Shown piece after piece: positions 1 to 9,146 of a stretch of 64,000 bases of DNA. Under the pieces are notes generated by a model. That model ran no database searches. It saw nothing but the letters and a program-made list of their open reading frames with translations, and was not told the DNA's origin. Source of the stretch: a virus. Within the stretch, counting starts at the first letter, position 1. Each line of letters starts with the position of its first letter. The DNA lies in the IMG/VR virus record IMGVR_UViG_3300044846_005309, positions 1 through 64,000 of that record. One strand, written 5' to 3'. A program made the position numbers and the translations under genes.

Positions 1-3000
1 TTGATTGCCTTGATTGCCTTGTGCGCCTTGATAGCCTGAATAACCAGATCTACCAGAATAACCACTAATACCAGAATACCCACTTATACCGCTATAACCG
101 GATATACCAGAATAACCACTAATGCCTGAATAGCCTGAATAGCCAGATACACCTTGTACGCCTGCAGCGCCTTGGTTGCCTTGGTTGCCTTGCGCACCAG
201 CTGCTCCTTGGTTGCCTTGCGCACCAGCTGCTCCTTGGTTGCCTTGATTGCCCTGCGCGCCCGCACCTCCTTGGTTACCTTGATTGCCTTGAGCTCCTTG
301 ATAGCCGGAATATCCAGATACACCTTGAACACCAGTAGCGCCTTGGTTGCCTTGGTTGCCTTGGGCGCCAGCGGCGCCTTGGTTACCTTGATTGCCTTGA
401 TTACCTTGAGCGCCTGCTGCTCCCTGATTACCTTGGTTGCCTTGAGCGCCTTGATAGCCGGAATAACCGGATCTACCAGAGTACCCACTTATACCGCTAT
501 AACCGCTTATACCACTATATCCTGAAATACCAGAGTAGCCACTAATACCCGAATAACCTGAATAACCGGACACGCCTTGTACGCCTGTTGCGCCTTGATT
601 ACCTTGGTTGCCTTGGTTGCCTTGTACTCCTTGATAGCCTGAATATCCAGATACGCCTTGTACACCGGTAGCACCTTGGTTGCCTTGGTTACCTTGAGCT
701 CCTTGATAACCGGAATAACCGGACACCCCTTGTACACCAGTAGCACCTTGGTTGCCTTGATTACCTTGGTTGCCTTGATTGCCTTGAGCGCCAGCTGCTC
801 CTTGATTACCTTGATACCCTGAATAACCTGAAATGCCTGAATATCCTGAGTAACCTGAAGCAGCTGCTCCGCCAGCTTGACCAGAATATCCTGAAATGCC
901 TGAATATCCTGAATATCCTGAGGCAGCGGCACCTCCGGCTTGACCAGAATACCCTGAATAACCGGATGTACCTTGTACGCCCTGCACCCCGGTTATTCCT
1001 TGATAGCCAGAATAACCTGATACACCTTGCACACCGGTAGCACCTTGATTGCCTTGATTGCCTTGATTGCCTATTGCTCCTTGATTACCTTGATTGCCTT
1101 GATTACCTTGATTACCTTGGTTACCTTGAGCTCCTTGATAACCGGAATAACCAGATCTACCAGAATATCCGCTTATACCACTATATCCTGAAATACCAGA
1201 GTAACCACTAATACCCGAATAACCTGAATAGCCAGATACACCTTGTGCTCCAGCGGCGCCTTGGTTGCCTTGGTTGCCTTGGTTGCCTTGAGCGCCTGCT
1301 GCTCCTTGGTTGCCCTGGTTACCCTGATTGCCTTGGTTACCTTGAGCGCCTGTACCAGTTGCCCCTTGAATGCCTTGATAACCTGAATAACCCGAATAGC
1401 CAGATACGCCTTGTACTCCGGTAGCGCCTTGGTTGCCTTGGTTGCCTTGGTTGCCTTGAGCGCCTGCTGCTCCTTGGTTGCCCTGGTTACCCTGATTGCC
1501 TTGGGCGCCTTGGTAGCCTGAATAGCCGGACACTCCTTGCGCGCCTGCTGCTCCTTGGTTGCCTTGATTGCCTTGCGCGCCCGCCGCGCCTTGATTGCCT
1601 TGATTGCCTTGTGCTCCTTGATAGCCTGAATAGCCGGATACGCCTTGCGCGCCTGCTGCGCCTTGATTACCTTGATTACCTTGATTACCTTGAGCGCCTG
1701 CTGCTCCTTGATTACCTTGATTACCTTGGTTGCCTTGATAGCCGGAATAACCGGATCTACCAGAGTACCCACTTATACCGCTATATCCTGAAATACCGGA
1801 GTAACCGCTAATACCGGAGTAACCACTATACCCACTAATACCTGAATAACCAGAATACCCAGATACGCCTTGTACACCGGTAGCCCCTTGAATGCCTTGA
1901 TAGCCGGAATACCCAGATACACCTTGTACCCCAGTAGCACCTTGGTTGCCTTGATTACCCTGGTTGCCTTGGGCCCCAGCGGCGCCTTGATTGCCTTGAT
2001 TACCCTGATTGCCTTGATTGCCTTGGGCTCCTTGATATCCTGAATAACCGGATACCCCTTGTACCCCAGTAGCGCCTTGATTGCCTTGGTTGCCTTGGGC
2101 ACCGGCTGCGCCTTGGTTGCCTTGGTTGCCTTGGTTACCTTGGGCCCCGGCGGCGCCTTGATTACCTTGGTTGCCTTGATTACCCTGAGCGCCTTGATAA
2201 CCAGAATAGCCAGATACACCCTGTACCCCAGTAGCACCTTGGTTGCCTTGGTTACCCTGTGCCCCAGCAGCGCCTTGGTTACCTTGATTACCTTGATTGC
2301 CTTGCTCACCTTGATAGCCAGAATAACCTGATCTACCGGAATAACCACTAATGCCACTATAACCGGAATAACCACTTACACCAGAATAACCAGAATAGCC
2401 GCTTATACCGGAATACCCTGAATAACCGGACGCACCTTGTGCCCCGGCCGCTCCTTGGTTGCCTTGGGCGCCGGCTGCGCCTTGGTTGCCTTGGTTGCCT
2501 TGTGCCCCTGCAGCGCCTTGGTTGCCTTGGTTGCCTTGGGCTCCTTGATAGCCTGAATAGCCAGATACACCTTGTACCCCGGTTGCACCTTGATTGCCTT
2601 GATTGCCTTGATTGCCTTGATTGCCTTGATTGCCTTGTGCACCGGCTGCGCCTTGATTGCCTTGGTTGCCTTGGGCACCGGCTGCGCCTTGGTTGCCTTG
2701 GTTACCTTGGTTGCCTGAATAACCTGAATAACCAGATACACCTTGAGCGCCAGCTGCTCCTTGATTGCCTTGGGCGCCAGTTGCTCCTTGATTGCCTTGA
2801 TTACCTTGCGCGCCTGCAGCGCCTTGGTTGCCTTGGTTGCCTTGGGCACCAGCTGCTCCTTGGTTGCCTTGGTTACCTTGATTGCCTTGGGCACCTTGGT
2901 TACCTGAATAACCTGAATAACCAGACACACCTTGTGCCCCGGCCGCTCCTTGGTTGCCTTGGGCGCCAGTTGCTCCTTGATTGCCTTGATTACCTTGCGC

Positions 3001-3420
3001 GCCTGCAGCGCCTTGATTGCCTTGATTACCTTGCGCGCCTGCAGCGCCTTGGTTACCTTGATTACCTTGCGCGCCTGCAGCGCCTTGGTTACCTTGAGCG
3101 CCTTGGTTGCCTGAATAACCTGAATAACCAGATACACCTTGAGCGCCAGCTACTCCTTGGTTACCTTGAGCGCCTTGATTGCCTGAATAGCCTGAATAAC
3201 CGCTTATACCACCTTCTCCGGCATAACCAGAATAACCGGAATAACCGCTTTCTCCAGAATAGCCGGAATACCCACTAGTGCCTCCTTCACCGGCATAACC
3301 ACTGTAACCAGAATAGCCAGACTCTCCGCTGTATCCGCTATACCCACTAGTGCCTCCTTCACCGGCATAACCAGAATAACCGGAATAACCAGAAATACCT
3401 GAGTAACCAGACGCGCCGGT
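1..3420 (-). repeat. Collagen-like Gly-X-Y coding repeats
   Basis: Nine-base-multiple coding repeats read on the minus strand as Gly-X-Y triplets. Two flavours alternate. One is Gly-Tyr-Ser (sometimes Gly-Ile-Ser or Gly-Arg-Ser) in runs of about 4-12 triplets. The other is rich in Gly-Asn-Gln, Gly-Ala-Gln and Gly-Ala-Ala. Proline is almost absent, unlike animal collagen. Gly, Asn and Gln codons are mixed, so the repeat appears to be kept at protein level rather than being a fresh simple repeat. The strict periodicity keeps several other frames on both strands open, and these are not genes. Confidence 0.9.
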
Positions 3421-3990
3421 TTGACCTGTTACGCAAATTACTACACCACTTTGAGTTTTATAATTAGGATTTTGAGAATCTGTAATTGTTGCGCTTAGTC
3501 CGCCAGTTACTGAATCATAAGAATTAACCAACATGACCTGCCCGATATCATCAGCTGGAGCATATACGGATAATACTTGACCAGCAGACCATGCCATTCC
3601 TGCATACGAAAGACCGTTGTAGGATTGACCTACATTTTGAAAATAATAATCACCTGCTAAGAACGGAGTGCAAAGTAAAGGTGTATAACCACTAATACCT
3701 GAATAACCACTATAGCCAGACTCTCCGCTGTATCCGCTATACCCACTAGTGCCTCCTTCTCCGGCATAACCAGAATAACCAGAATAGCCAGAATAACCAC
3801 TCTCTCCAGAATAGCCGCTTGTACCGCTTTCTCCAGAATAGCCAGAATAACCGGAATATCCGCTTATACCACCTTCTCCGGCATAACCAGAATAACCGGA
3901 ATAACCGCTTTCTCCAGAATAGCCAGAATAACCGGAATATCCGCTTATACCACCTTCTCCGGCATAACCAGAATAGCCGCTTGTACCACT
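1..3990 (-). pseudogene. Downstream part of interrupted collagen-like fibre gene (runs off left edge)
   Basis: This is an open frame with no stop codon from the TAA at 3993-3991 to the window edge, in the same phase as the fibre N-terminus at 3991-4668. From its 5' side it encodes Gly-Tyr-Ser repeats with Ala-Gly-Glu-Gly-Gly spacers, then a globular segment (about 3700-3420, containing GDYYFQNVGQSYNGLSYAGM and APADDIGQVM), then more than 1,100 residues of Gly-X-Y repeats that alternate GYS blocks with Asn/Gln/Ala blocks such as GNQGAQGAAG. The first ATG after the stop is at 3597, inside the globular segment, so independent translation looks unlikely. It is either the tail of a fibre broken by one stop, or is read through. 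The stop coincides with a tiny inversion and may be recent or an assembly error. Confidence 0.75.
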
Positions 3991-4063
3991 TTAAGCGGAT
4001 ATTCCGGTTATTCCGCTTGTACCACTTTCTCCAGAATAGCCAGAATAACCGGAATATCCGCTT
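3977..4063. repeat. 36-bp duplication with a 20-bp inverted segment that creates a stop
   Basis: Two 16-bp direct copies of CCGCTTGTACCACTTT lie at 3977-3992 and 4013-4028. The 20 bases between them (3993-4012) are the exact reverse complement of 4044-4063. The unit is 36 bp, so the reading frame is kept, but the join creates a TAA on the minus strand at 3993-3991. The inverted stretch codes Gly-Ile-Thr-Gly-Ile-Ser where Gly-Tyr-Ser repeats are expected, which is what reversing GYSGYS codons gives. Confidence 0.85.
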
Positions 4064-4668
4064 ATACCACCTTCTCCGGCATAACCAGAATAACCGGAAT
4101 AACCGCTTTCTCCAGAATAGCCAGAATAACCACTTGCGCCGCCTTCTCCGGCATAACCAGAATAACCGGAATAACCGCTTTCTCCAGAATAGCCAGAATA
4201 ACCACTTGCGCCGCCTTCTCCGGCATAACCAGAATAACCGGAATAACCGCTTTCTCCAGAATAGCCGGAATAACCGCTTTCACCGGAATAGCCAGAATAA
4301 CCACTCGAACCACCTTCTCCCGTATACCCACTGTAGCCAGAATAGCCAGAAACTGAAACTATTGTTCCATTATTTAAAAAATTTCCAGTAATATTAAGGT
4401 CGCCTTGTATATCAAGTTTATACTCCGGTGTTTTACCTATACCGACATTATCTCCTGAAAGTATAATACTATTATTAGTTGTAAAACCTCTATTTCCGTA
4501 TATATCTGAAGTAGGGATGTATTTATACCCAGAACTCCCGCTAGGAACTCCTAAATTAGGCTCTGCGTTAGGTAAGCCTAAAAATTGATAACGCTCAGGG
4601 TCCGCACTTAACGGCGGCACTACCGGTGTTCTATCACTAATAAGCTGAGGTTTATTATAAGTAGCCAT
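3991..4668 (-). CDS. Collagen-like tail fibre protein, N-terminal portion ending at in-frame stop
   Basis: 225 residues before the stop. The first 120 or so residues are non-repetitive and include a motif typical of phage fibre proteins (NVGIGKTPEYKLDIQGDLNI, about residues 80-100). The rest is Gly-Tyr-Ser collagen-like repeat broken by Glu-Gly-Gly spacers. The start ATG overlaps the stop of the upstream gene (TAATG), which implies translational coupling. The frame continues past the stop for at least 1,330 codons of similar repeats, so the natural product is probably a fibre of more than 1,500 residues. Host binding is inferred from the fibre-like N-terminus and from neighbouring fibre genes, not shown. 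Confidence 0.7.
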   Translation of the reverse strand: MATYNKPQLISDRTPVVPPLSADPERYQFLGLPNAEPNLGVPSGSSGYKYIPTSDIYGNRGFTTNNSIILSGDNVGIGKTPEYKLDIQGDLNITGNFLNNGTIVSVSGYSGYSGYTGEGGSSGYSGYSGESGYSGYSGESGYSGYSGYAGEGGASGYSGYSGESGYSGYSGYAGEGGASGYSGYSGESGYSGYSGYAGEGGISGYSGYSGYSGESGTSGITGISA

Positions 4669-5015
4669 TATTGGGTGTTAACAGCTTCTAGAACACTTAT
4701 AGTAAAATTTACAGAACTATTTGCGTCAGCTGATATTATAAGTTGATCGGCAGTTCCTAATACTAATTTTCCTACTGCAATATTAACTGCATCCTTAGCG
4801 GGTATAGTAAAATTTTTTACTAGTTCATATAAAGAATTTGGCGTACCATTTGCAGAAACTGAAACAGTAATTACCTGGTTAGTTGCAGATAAATTAGTAG
4901 CTACTGCGGATAAAATAATACCTGCTCGACTAGAAGGGGCAGTATATACTACTGTAGGGGTTGTAGTTACTGCTATGCTAACTCTTCTAAAGAAATTTAA
5001 TGGTATCGAGGCCAT
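4668..5015 (-). CDS. Small virion structural protein, probable fibre accessory
   Basis: 115 residues, beta-rich and Ser/Thr/Ala/Val-rich. No family is recognised with certainty. It resembles small fibre-associated or decoration proteins found between structural genes of marine T4-like phages. The last base of its stop codon is the first base of the next ATG, so it is coupled to the collagen fibre. A late-promoter-like ACTAAATA ends six bases before its ATG and there is no ribosome-binding site. A structural role is inferred from position only. Confidence 0.6.
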   Translation of the reverse strand: MASIPLNFFRRVSIAVTTTPTVVYTAPSSRAGIILSAVATNLSATNQVITVSVSANGTPNSLYELVKNFTIPAKDAVNIAVGKLVLGTADQLIISADANSSVNFTISVLEAVNTQ

Positions 5016-5020
5016 ACTAT

Positions 5021-5028
5021 TATTTAGT
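5021..5028 (-). promoter_or_regulatory. Late-promoter-like octamer ACTAAATA
   Basis: Matches the T4 late consensus TATAAATA at six of eight positions. The last A is six bases before the A of the ATG at 5015, so T4-like initiation would start at the start codon itself. Confidence 0.5.
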
Positions 5029-6567
5029 TTACTCTAATGCTAACGTCAACGGGGTAACTAAAGATAATATTGAACGATTAAACGTTTCTCCTTCAATAGT
5101 TCCAGTTGATTGTACTACTTTAAATCCAGCACCTACTTTAAAATCTCCTTCTTGGTTAGTGCTTGTCCAATAAACAGCCCCGCCTCCAGATGCCACTGCT
5201 TCTAAATCCGGATTACCTACACCGCCTAAAGCAGGAACAGCTGTAACTAATTCTACCCCAGAGCCGACGTATTCCATAGTATGCGAGCTTGATGTAATTG
5301 TACTTCTTATGTAAAAACTTACTGTAGCTCCAGCAGATAACCCAGCAGTTAACCTATTAGTTGCTGCTATAGAATATTTGTAGTTAATTACATCGGTTGA
5401 AGTTACACTATCAATAGTGTAAAGAGTGTCGTCCCCAGTAATTTTAAATACTAATCCTAAATAAGGACGGTCAACAGGTAGACTATAAGTTGGATATGTT
5501 CTCGGTGTAATAGCACTAACCGAGATTGTATCGGTACCGTCGGTAGTTACAGCTAAAGTACCCGTTAATACAGGCGCTGAAGAATAGCCTACTGCAACTA
5601 GTCCTGAAAGTCCAAAAGAACAATTGGATGTATTAATTGAACAAGTACCGCCATTGTCAGCTATTACTCCTTCAGTGCAGCAAATTGTAAAGGTTGAAAC
5701 TAATTGAGCGTATCCATCGTTTGTAATATGTATACCTTTACCGCCCTGGTTAAATTGAGTAAAAGAGTCAGTAACAAAACTTCTCAAGTAACCCGCAGCA
5801 AGGCTACCATCTACTCTTATTCCGCAACCTGCGCTTAAACCCCCTGTACCGGAAGTAATTGAACTACAACCTTGTATATACGGACTTGTAACTATAAATG
5901 GCTTAGTTGTAGGGGCGGTAATTTCATTACCAGCAGTATTGAACGCAATTGCAGTTAAAGCTGCATTAGTTAAATTAGGAAAAGCGGCTGCAGCAGACGG
6001 CTCAAGATGATTTCTAAATGTAAAACCCCACACATATACGCTATTACTACACCAAAGTATATCATACTGAGGGTTAGCTGGTAGTATATTTGTTCTTCTT
6101 AAATTGTCCCCAATTAAAGATACATTGGAATTAAGAAAAACCGGGTTTTGCTCGGTATAGTCCCCGGACGAAACAAAAATAGTATAACGAGTAGGGGCAT
6201 TTGCAGCGGCTATTGCAGCAGCCTTTTTTATAGTGAGTAAAGATTCAGAAATAGTACTTCCTGAATTGCTATCATTACCGTGTTTGGAGACAAATAACCG
6301 ATTTGTTTCAAGAGTAGCGCTAGGAACGACTAATACTAAATCGCTATCACTCGTACCGTTTTTATACCAGTATTTGTACGGGGTACCGGCTATTATAAGA
6401 CGTACTTCTAAAGATTGAAAACGGACGCCCTCCGGTATAGCAGCATTTGCTGCAGCAATTGCTGCAGCTTCATTTGCCCCTTCATAAGGACCAGACCAAG
6501 TATCAACCGGTACAGCATTTACTGGCTGTATTCCATATGGTATTTCTAGTCCGGGTGTTAGTGGCAT
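5029..6567 (-). CDS. Tail fibre/spike protein with pectin-lyase-like beta-helix
   Basis: 512 residues. Around residues 90-165 it has the signature of right-handed beta-helix phage proteins: LFVSKHGNDSNSGST, then an Ala-rich helix, then TIFVSSGDYTEQNP and VSLIGDNLRRTNI. The rest is Ser/Thr/Gly-rich with repeated short strands, as expected for a trimeric fibre or spike. Proteins of this type recur in the fibre clusters of cyanophage-like T4 relatives. Enzymatic cleavage of polysaccharide is possible but no catalytic residues can be assigned. It lies one base after the 6569-8164 gene on the same strand. Confidence 0.7.
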   Translation of the reverse strand: MPLTPGLEIPYGIQPVNAVPVDTWSGPYEGANEAAAIAAANAAIPEGVRFQSLEVRLIIAGTPYKYWYKNGTSDSDLVLVVPSATLETNRLFVSKHGNDSNSGSTISESLLTIKKAAAIAAANAPTRYTIFVSSGDYTEQNPVFLNSNVSLIGDNLRRTNILPANPQYDILWCSNSVYVWGFTFRNHLEPSAAAAFPNLTNAALTAIAFNTAGNEITAPTTKPFIVTSPYIQGCSSITSGTGGLSAGCGIRVDGSLAAGYLRSFVTDSFTQFNQGGKGIHITNDGYAQLVSTFTICCTEGVIADNGGTCSINTSNCSFGLSGLVAVGYSSAPVLTGTLAVTTDGTDTISVSAITPRTYPTYSLPVDRPYLGLVFKITGDDTLYTIDSVTSTDVINYKYSIAATNRLTAGLSAGATVSFYIRSTITSSSHTMEYVGSGVELVTAVPALGGVGNPDLEAVASGGGAVYWTSTNQEGDFKVGAGFKVVQSTGTIEGETFNRSILSLVTPLTLALE

Positions 6568-6568
6568 A

Positions 6569-8164
6569 TTATGAGCGGGTTACTTGGTGTCTATGAGAGA
6601 ATGAATAAGGTAAACTATTAGTCATTGCATAAACTTTATAAGTTATAGGGGTACCTAAATAATCATTTACACCAAAAGATGATAGTAAATAGTTTGAAGT
6701 AACATTAAGATTTAAAGCATCTAAATCTAAAACTTGAGTAAGCGTGTTACTGGTAGGCATAGCAACAGTAAATATTTTATAAGTAGTGCCTGTATTTAAT
6801 GTAAAAGGATTGCTCAAGCTATTTGTAAAGTCGCGAGATCCTAAATTTCTTACATCAGCTGAAGTAGCTGGTAAAGCAGAAATAGGACCATAGAATATAA
6901 GACTATTAAAGTTTACTGTAGTTGTAGTATTTGCGTTACTAGCAAGATAATCTTGGTACGTATCTGTAACTAGTGCTCTATATGCAATGCTTGTTGCGGC
7001 ACTTAAAGTAGTATTGTCGTGTCTGTAGCTGCTTATTGTAGCGGACCCACCATAACCAGTAAGAGGTATAGAAGTTAAAGAGGTCCAAGCTGACCAAGAA
7101 CCTGTAAATGCGCGGAATTCTAAAGTATAGTTAGAAAGAGGTACTAACGGGCTATTGCGAGTTATGCCGCTACTAATATTTGAACCAACGTTACCCTTTT
7201 CTCTGTTTGTATTAGTTTCTGGGGAATAAAGAGCAGAAAGAGCAACAACCGGTAAACTAATAGATGGAGCTACATACGGGGTAGGCGTTATATCAACATA
7301 ACCTGTTCCAGCTCCTCCTGCACTATCTGTAACTATATAGCGGTAATTAAAAAGAGCTGTGTTAAAATTAGTGTCAGTGTAAACATGCACTGCAGAAGGT
7401 ATAAGACCGGCTGAAAGAGTCGTCCAGCTACCAGTATTATTTCTTCTCCAAGATAGTGTGCCGCTTACAAGAGACGGCACAGGGAAAGAACTTGGGTTTA
7501 CTGTATAGCTTGTAAAAATTTCATTATTAATAGCAGTTTGGTTAAACTGTATAGTGCTTGTAGAGGAAAGAGAGACTATAGGGCTTAAAGGCTCATTAGA
7601 CGCTAAAAGTATTACTTCACTAGGAGTCTTTCCTATAGCAGGTATTATGTCTCCGTTTATATAACGACCAAAAGTCTTGCCAGTGCTTAAAACTACTACT
7701 ATATCGTCTGTAAAAACGTCCGCAGCGCCAGAATAACCTGAAAACCCCGAATAACCAGAATACCCTGACGACCCGCCACTACCACTATCTCCTTTTGCGC
7801 CGGAATAACCAGAATAACCAGAATAACCACTAAAACCGCTATATCCACTATAACCACTAATTCCGCTATAGCCACTATAACCAGAGCCAGCAATAGTACC
7901 AGGGATACCAGAATACCCAGAATATCCTGAAGCACCGTCTGTCCCGCGAAAGCCACTGAACCCCGATCTTCCGGAATATCCGCTAAAACCGCTATCTCCG
8001 CTAAAACCACTTATACCGCTAAAACCACTTACACCACTAAAACCAGAATAACCAGAATAACCAGAAGCTGAAGCAACGCCTGGTTGTCCAGAGTATCCTG
8101 AATACCCCGAAGAGTTATCCAGGCCGGTTATCATCGAAGTATGGACTCTGTTTAGATTAGGCAT
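6569..8164 (-). CDS. Collagen-like fibre protein with GYSG repeats and beta-rich C-terminus
   Basis: 531 residues. Residues 18-145 are Gly-Tyr-Ser / Gly-Phe-Ser collagen-like repeats, including a GSGGSSG hinge. The remaining 380 or so residues are a non-repetitive beta-rich region with Ser/Thr-rich strands (for example SGTLSWRRNNTGSWTTLSAG) that could be Ig-like. The repeat coding resembles that at 1-4340, so the two genes could exchange repeats by recombination. It is two bases downstream of the 71-residue gene and is probably part of one fibre operon. No enzymatic motif is seen. Confidence 0.7.
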   Translation of the reverse strand: MPNLNRVHTSMITGLDNSSGYSGYSGQPGVASASGYSGYSGFSGVSGFSGISGFSGDSGFSGYSGRSGFSGFRGTDGASGYSGYSGIPGTIAGSGYSGYSGISGYSGYSGFSGYSGYSGYSGAKGDSGSGGSSGYSGYSGFSGYSGAADVFTDDIVVVLSTGKTFGRYINGDIIPAIGKTPSEVILLASNEPLSPIVSLSSTSTIQFNQTAINNEIFTSYTVNPSSFPVPSLVSGTLSWRRNNTGSWTTLSAGLIPSAVHVYTDTNFNTALFNYRYIVTDSAGGAGTGYVDITPTPYVAPSISLPVVALSALYSPETNTNREKGNVGSNISSGITRNSPLVPLSNYTLEFRAFTGSWSAWTSLTSIPLTGYGGSATISSYRHDNTTLSAATSIAYRALVTDTYQDYLASNANTTTTVNFNSLIFYGPISALPATSADVRNLGSRDFTNSLSNPFTLNTGTTYKIFTVAMPTSNTLTQVLDLDALNLNVTSNYLLSSFGVNDYLGTPITYKVYAMTNSLPYSFSHRHQVTRS

Positions 8165-8166
8165 AG

Positions 8167-8382
8167 TTAACGCGGCACTACAAGTACATTAGTAAATTCT
8201 GGAGGCGGCTCTACAAACGTTATAGTTTTATTTGGTAAACTAACACTATAATTTGTATTGGGAATTTGAGTAACTCCATCAACTGTAACAGTATAATTAT
8301 TGGCATCAGACGAAGTTATATCTGGGGTAGAAAAAGTTGTGGTTACCCCGTCTCCGACAAAAGTATAATATGAAGCTGCCAT
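8167..8382 (-). CDS. Small fibre-associated protein (71 aa)
   Basis: 71 residues. The opening YYTFVGDGVTTTFSTPDI followed by NYTVTVDGVTQIPNTNYSV is the short beta motif often found in phage tail-fibre and tail-needle proteins, where a strand pair with a VTVDG turn repeats along the shaft. Here it forms a stand-alone gene. It fits a small adaptor or trimerisation module in the fibre operon, since the intergenic gaps are only 2 and 7 bases. Function is inferred from the motif and neighbours. Confidence 0.6.
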   Translation of the reverse strand: MAASYYTFVGDGVTTTFSTPDITSSDANNYTVTVDGVTQIPNTNYSVSLPNKTITFVEPPPEFTNVLVVPR

Positions 8383-8389
8383 ATGTTTG

Positions 8390-9145
8390 TTAAGTTGTTG
8401 CTGCTGCGCTTATAACTTCTGCAATTAAATAATCTACTGGAATATCATAATCTCCAGAAGTGTAAAGCTCAGTAGGAACATTTGATTCTTGTTGTACATA
8501 TTTATCAGAAGAAACGTTTGGATCGCGGTCTAAATAATTACTTGTATCATATAGTTCCTGTATTTCTATTGTGAAAGTTTTTGATATATCCGGTAGTAAA
8601 GGTAAAGCGTCTAAGATATTAGGGTCAGTTATCGTAAGACTTGTAATTATAGATGCAGTAGCTGTAGTTTTGCGAGTAAAAGCGTTAAGAAGATATGTAT
8701 AAAATAAGCGCTCTAGCGAAACGTTAGTGCCTACCAAATTATATTTTAACTTAGTGTAACCGATTTGATTGCGTTTACTAGATAAATAAACCGCAATATC
8801 TTTCATACGCCGAGCATATGCTACAATTACTGCTTGAAGGTTTGTATTGTTATCAATTACTATATTTTCAAAAAATAATTTCTCAGCTGGGGTGCGCGGC
8901 GCTATACCAACTTCTAATAAAAAATTTTTGTAATAATTTTTAATTACATCTACAACTTTAATTTGTTGTTGGTTATTATTAATATACCAATTGTTTACAT
9001 AAGCAGTATAAAGTTTAAAAGTATCGTTAGTTGCTGTATTTTCGTTGCGAGATTTCCAGTCCTGAAAAGAATACGGTTTAATTCTATCTCCCGGGTCAGC
9101 GGTGGTAGAGTTACTTGCAGCGGTAATTAAAGTTGATGAAGCCAT
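8390..9145 (-). CDS. Putative baseplate/structural protein
   Basis: 251 residues with no recognised domain. The N-terminal half is mixed helix (YSFQDWKSRNENTATNDTF, then several Tyr/Asn-rich helices). The C-terminal third is acidic and ends with a stretch that could pack as a beta hairpin. It sits between the PKD-containing gene and the fibre genes, in the interval where T4-like phages often place baseplate wedge and fibre-attachment proteins. That position is the only evidence for a baseplate role. The start ATG follows the previous stop by one base. Confidence 0.5.
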   Translation of the reverse strand: MASSTLITAASNSTTADPGDRIKPYSFQDWKSRNENTATNDTFKLYTAYVNNWYINNNQQQIKVVDVIKNYYKNFLLEVGIAPRTPAEKLFFENIVIDNNTNLQAVIVAYARRMKDIAVYLSSKRNQIGYTKLKYNLVGTNVSLERLFYTYLLNAFTRKTTATASIITSLTITDPNILDALPLLPDISKTFTIEIQELYDTSNYLDRDPNVSSDKYVQQESNVPTELYTSGDYDIPVDYLIAEVISAAATT

Positions 9146-9146
9146 A

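Noticed and set aside
84-3278. Several long open frames on both strands over the collagen region (for example 84-488, 1173-1772, 2403-3137 minus and 2439-3278 plus)
   Set aside because: They are out-of-phase readings of the Gly-X-Y repeat, with improbable Lys/Ala/Val or Leu/Gly/Cys composition. The true frame is the one continuous with the fibre N-terminus at 4668.
1-3990. CRISPR-like array of short direct repeats
   Set aside because: Repeats are coding, three-base periodic, without unique spacers or conserved-length repeat units.
3819-4391. 190-codon plus-strand frame over the GYS repeats
   Set aside because: Asn/Arg/Leu-rich antisense shadow of the repeat.
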